From: Parachlamydia sp.
GTDB lineage: Bacteria; Chlamydiota; Chlamydiia; Chlamydiales; Parachlamydiaceae
Assembly (NCBI GenBank): GCA_021298935.1
Contig: JAJTHR010000312.1
Coordinates: forward strand, 1-8,791
Length of the DNA stretch: 8,791 nucleotides
Reading direction: 5' to 3'
The notes beneath the pieces are model-generated. The model worked only from the letters and a program-made list of their open reading frames with translations, ran no database searches and was not told the origin of the DNA. Below are positions 7,550 to 8,791 of this stretch, piece by piece. The translations under genes were made by a program, and so were the position numbers. The stretch's first letter is position 1. Each line of letters begins with the position of its first letter.

Positions 7550-8183
7550 ACACTATCGTATTCTTATTGTTGATGACATGCCGTCTATTCATCAGGATTT
7601 TAAAAAAATATTAGTTCCTGAAAAAAAACTTTTTGATGAAACGAGTGAGAAAATGAACGCGTTGCTCTCCCTTCCAAGCGAGGAAAGGGGCAGCCTTCCA
7701 CAGTTTGAAATTGAATCGGCTTACCAAAGCCGCGAAGCTGTCAACCTTGTTAGCTTTGCGCTAAGAGCTGAAAACCCGTTTGCTGTCGCCTTTATCGATG
7801 TTTTAATGCCCCCAGGTGATGATGGCGTTCATACGATTGAAAAAATCTGGGCTGTTGACCCTTCCATTCAAATTGTCATTTGCACCGCCTATACCAAGTA
7901 CTCATGGGAAGATTTAATTAAACGCTTTGGCGTCACCGATCAATTATTTGCTTTAAAAAAACCCTTTGACACCATTGAAGTCATGCAGCTGGCCGTTTCC
8001 CTATCTAAAAAATGGGAACTGTGTACCCAAATTAAAAAATCAGAAAAAGTGATTCAAGTGCTCGAAGAAGCTTCCACCACCTCGCTTGGTGATTTAAAAC
8101 AAAAAATTGCCGCCCTGCATGCCCTAAATGAAAAATTGAAGAGTCAAAACATTTCCTACCGTGAAAAAGTTGAGGAGTCTTGA
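7542..8183 (+). CDS. Single-domain response regulator with inserted segment and coiled-coil tail
   Basis: 213 aa. Receiver features: acidic pair D11-D12 (ILIVDDMPS), phosphoacceptor D86 in AFIDVLMPPGDDG, T115 in VICTAYT, and K140 in LKKPFD. The domain is longer than a standard 120-aa receiver because about 30-35 residues (about 27-56) are inserted after the first helix, before the second strand. After the receiver there is only a charged helical tail (about 160-210), probably a coiled coil; there is no DNA-binding, GGDEF, EAL or other output domain. It therefore probably acts by protein-protein contact or as a phosphate sink or relay intermediate. The ATG overlaps the kinase stop by 8 nt and is preceded by GGGGA 6 nt upstream, which argues for coupled translation with its cognate kinase. 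The last 28 bp overlap the convergent amidase fragment. Confidence 0.9.
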   Translation: MNKHYRILIVDDMPSIHQDFKKILVPEKKLFDETSEKMNALLSLPSEERGSLPQFEIESAYQSREAVNLVSFALRAENPFAVAFIDVLMPPGDDGVHTIEKIWAVDPSIQIVICTAYTKYSWEDLIKRFGVTDQLFALKKPFDTIEVMQLAVSLSKKWELCTQIKKSEKVIQVLEEASTTSLGDLKQKIAALHALNEKLKSQNISYREKVEES

Positions 8184-8668
8184 ATAGCCTCTTTGACAAT
8201 CGGATTAAAATTAACCGGATTGACATCATTGACACCCTTTGCTGAAAGCTCCATAAAAGAGCGGTAGCCAATGGCGGTAAATAGGTTGTTTAAGGCCGAA
8301 ATAGTGTACTGTTTCAAAGGGAGCGCCTGTGGAGCAGGCATTAGTGGGGGCTGGCGCGGCTGGATCCTTTCGTAGGCATAAGCCATTTCAATCAATTCCT
8401 TCTCGCCATACATTTTACCGATGAATTCGACGCCTACTGGAAGCCCTTTAAAAAATCCCGCAATCGCCGTAATCGCAGGCAGCCCCGAATTTGAAGATAG
8501 GGGGATTGTCCAGGTATTCATGTCATAGGCATCATAGCTTGGAATCCCAAATGCGCTAAGCGGCATTAAAAGGGCGTCAAGCCCTTCCGTTTTCATCGTA
8601 TTTAATATGTTTTCCCTATTTTGACTAAAAATCCGCAGAGTCTTTTGGTAACCTAATTTCCCTGGAAA
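8156..8668 (-). pseudogene. 5'-truncated amidase (amidase-signature family), C-terminal fragment
   Basis: Homology-like sequence runs for 170 codons from a frame that opens at 8668, directly after an in-frame TAA, to the stop at 8156-8158. The segment reads PGKLGYQKTLRIFSQNRENIL, then TEGLDALLMP, then SGLPAITAIAGFFKGLPVGVEFIG and ELIEMAYAYE, which is the C-terminal part of amidase-signature enzymes (GatA-like amidohydrolases). The whole catalytic half, with the Ser-cisSer-Lys triad and the GGSSGG motif, is missing. The first ATG in frame is at 8596, but the amidase-like sequence continues 24 codons upstream of it with no start codon among them, so an ATG-started 146-aa product would only be a remnant. 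The last 60 residues (from about PAPQALPLKQY) are an extension I do not recognise, and the 3' end overlaps the response regulator by 28 bp. The break lies at the AT-rich repeat at 8667-8680. Non-functional as an amidase; expression unknown. Confidence 0.75.
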
Positions 8669-8680
8669 TTATACATATGT
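8667..8680 (+). repeat. 14-bp AT-rich motif, copy at the amidase break
   Basis: AATTATACATATGT lies here and recurs exactly at 8762-8775 in the same orientation; its reverse complement occupies 8752-8765. The pair 8667-8680 and 8752-8765 are thus perfect 14-bp inverted repeats bounding a 99-bp segment. On the minus strand it contains a TATAAT (8668-8673) that could act as a -10, but no good -35 is present. The amidase reading frame ends within this copy. Confidence 0.8.
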
Positions 8681-8741
8681 CTCGTTAGCACATCACTAGG
8701 TATCTCATTTTAAACTTGTTAAGGTTAATCGTAAAAATAAA

Positions 8742-8770
8742 TTGCCTTTTAACATATGTATAATTATACA
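8742..8770 (+). promoter_or_regulatory. Possible rightward promoter inside the palindrome region
   Basis: TTGCCT (8742-8747) and TATACA (8765-8770), each 4 of 6 to consensus, stand 17 bp apart; transcription would start near 8777, about 13 nt before the probable start codon at 8790. The palindrome covers the spacer and the -10, so a bound protein would block it. Weak match; the palindrome's own TATAAT (8759-8764) lacks a -35 at the right distance on this strand. Confidence 0.35.
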
Positions 8771-8777
8771 TATGTTA
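8750..8777. promoter_or_regulatory. Perfect 28-bp palindrome, probable operator
   Basis: The left half TAACATATGTATAA is followed without a spacer by its exact reverse complement, with the centre between 8763 and 8764. It contains TATAAT on both strands. Perfect two-fold symmetry overlapping promoter elements and lying just 5' of a ribosome-binding site is typical of a dimeric repressor's operator, for example in autoregulated small operons. No regulator gene is visible in the window, so which protein binds is unknown. A cruciform or recombination site is the alternative. Confidence 0.6.
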
Positions 8778-8790
8778 GAGGATTTTTCAA
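8763..8790 (-). promoter_or_regulatory. Possible leftward promoter overlapping the palindrome
   Basis: On the minus strand TTGAAA (8785-8790, 5 of 6) and a perfect TATAAT (8763-8768) are 16 bp apart. By sequence it is the better of the two promoters here. It would transcribe towards the truncated amidase, but its -35 would lie over the first codon of the probable rightward gene. It could be an antisense or chance match, since AT-rich palindromes generate TATAAT easily. Confidence 0.35.
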
Positions 8791-8791
8791 T
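8777..8791 (+). other. Ribosome-binding site and first two bases of a gene beyond the window
   Basis: AGAGG (8777-8781) is followed by 8 nt and then AT at 8790-8791, where the window stops. If base 8792 is G, a plus-strand gene starts here, directly behind the palindrome. The product cannot be seen. Confidence 0.4.

Noticed and set aside
8196..8225. Imperfect inverted sequence around CGGATTAA and TTAACCG
   Set aside because: It falls in the amidase fragment where Asn-Pro-rich codons repeat (NPVNFNP), has mismatches and no associated site, so it is best explained by coding content.
8685..8771. 28-codon minus-strand frame starting inside the palindrome
   Set aside because: No ribosome-binding site precedes its ATG, the start codon comes from the palindrome itself, and the peptide shows no recognisable feature.
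1..8791. tRNA, rRNA, CRISPR array, transposase or integrase genes
   Set aside because: None seen on either strand by reading; no spaced direct repeats of CRISPR type and no transposase motifs.

Overview
The window reads as an ordinary bacterial chromosome segment of moderate GC content. It holds compact, mostly co-directional genes with Shine-Dalgarno starts and sigma70-like promoters. The gene families (ABC-F ATPase, HI0933/YhiN flavoprotein, MHYT sensor kinase, receiver protein) are widespread. I cannot place the organism firmly; a gammaproteobacterium of the Legionella type or an environmental chlamydia would both fit, and this is only a guess.

Layout. Positions 1-815 (minus strand) hold the N-terminal 271 residues of a DAO-type FAD-dependent oxidoreductase that runs off the left edge. 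A 103-bp divergent intergenic region with a clear extended -10 promoter separates it from a two-gene unit on the plus strand: a YbiT-like ABC-F ATPase (919-2853) and an HI0933/YhiN-family flavoprotein (2846-4066), overlapping by 8 nt. A second promoter (TTGACT, 17 bp, TATAGA; 4070-4098) precedes a second plus-strand unit: an exported, Gly/Pro-rich modular protein of unknown function (4144-5409), a 7-TM MHYT-PAS histidine kinase (about 5450-7549) and a single-domain response regulator (7542-8183) that overlaps the kinase by 8 nt. A 7-bp-stem hairpin lies just before the kinase and covers its only good Shine-Dalgarno sequence.

The right end looks disturbed. A minus-strand reading frame (8156-8668) encodes only the C-terminal part of an amidase-signature enzyme; the catalytic half is missing. 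Its frame is cut off where an AT-rich 14-bp motif begins. The same motif recurs about 95 bp away inside a perfect 28-bp palindrome (8750-8777). The palindrome is followed by a Shine-Dalgarno sequence and the first two bases of what is probably the ATG of a gene beyond the window. This may be an autoregulated operator/promoter that came in with, or formed the edge of, a rearrangement that removed the amidase N-terminus.

Functionally, the first unit is translation-associated ATPase plus flavoprotein housekeeping. The second looks like an envelope-to-cytoplasm signalling unit in which an exported protein may be co-expressed with a membrane sensor and its receiver. That link is inferred from gene order only.
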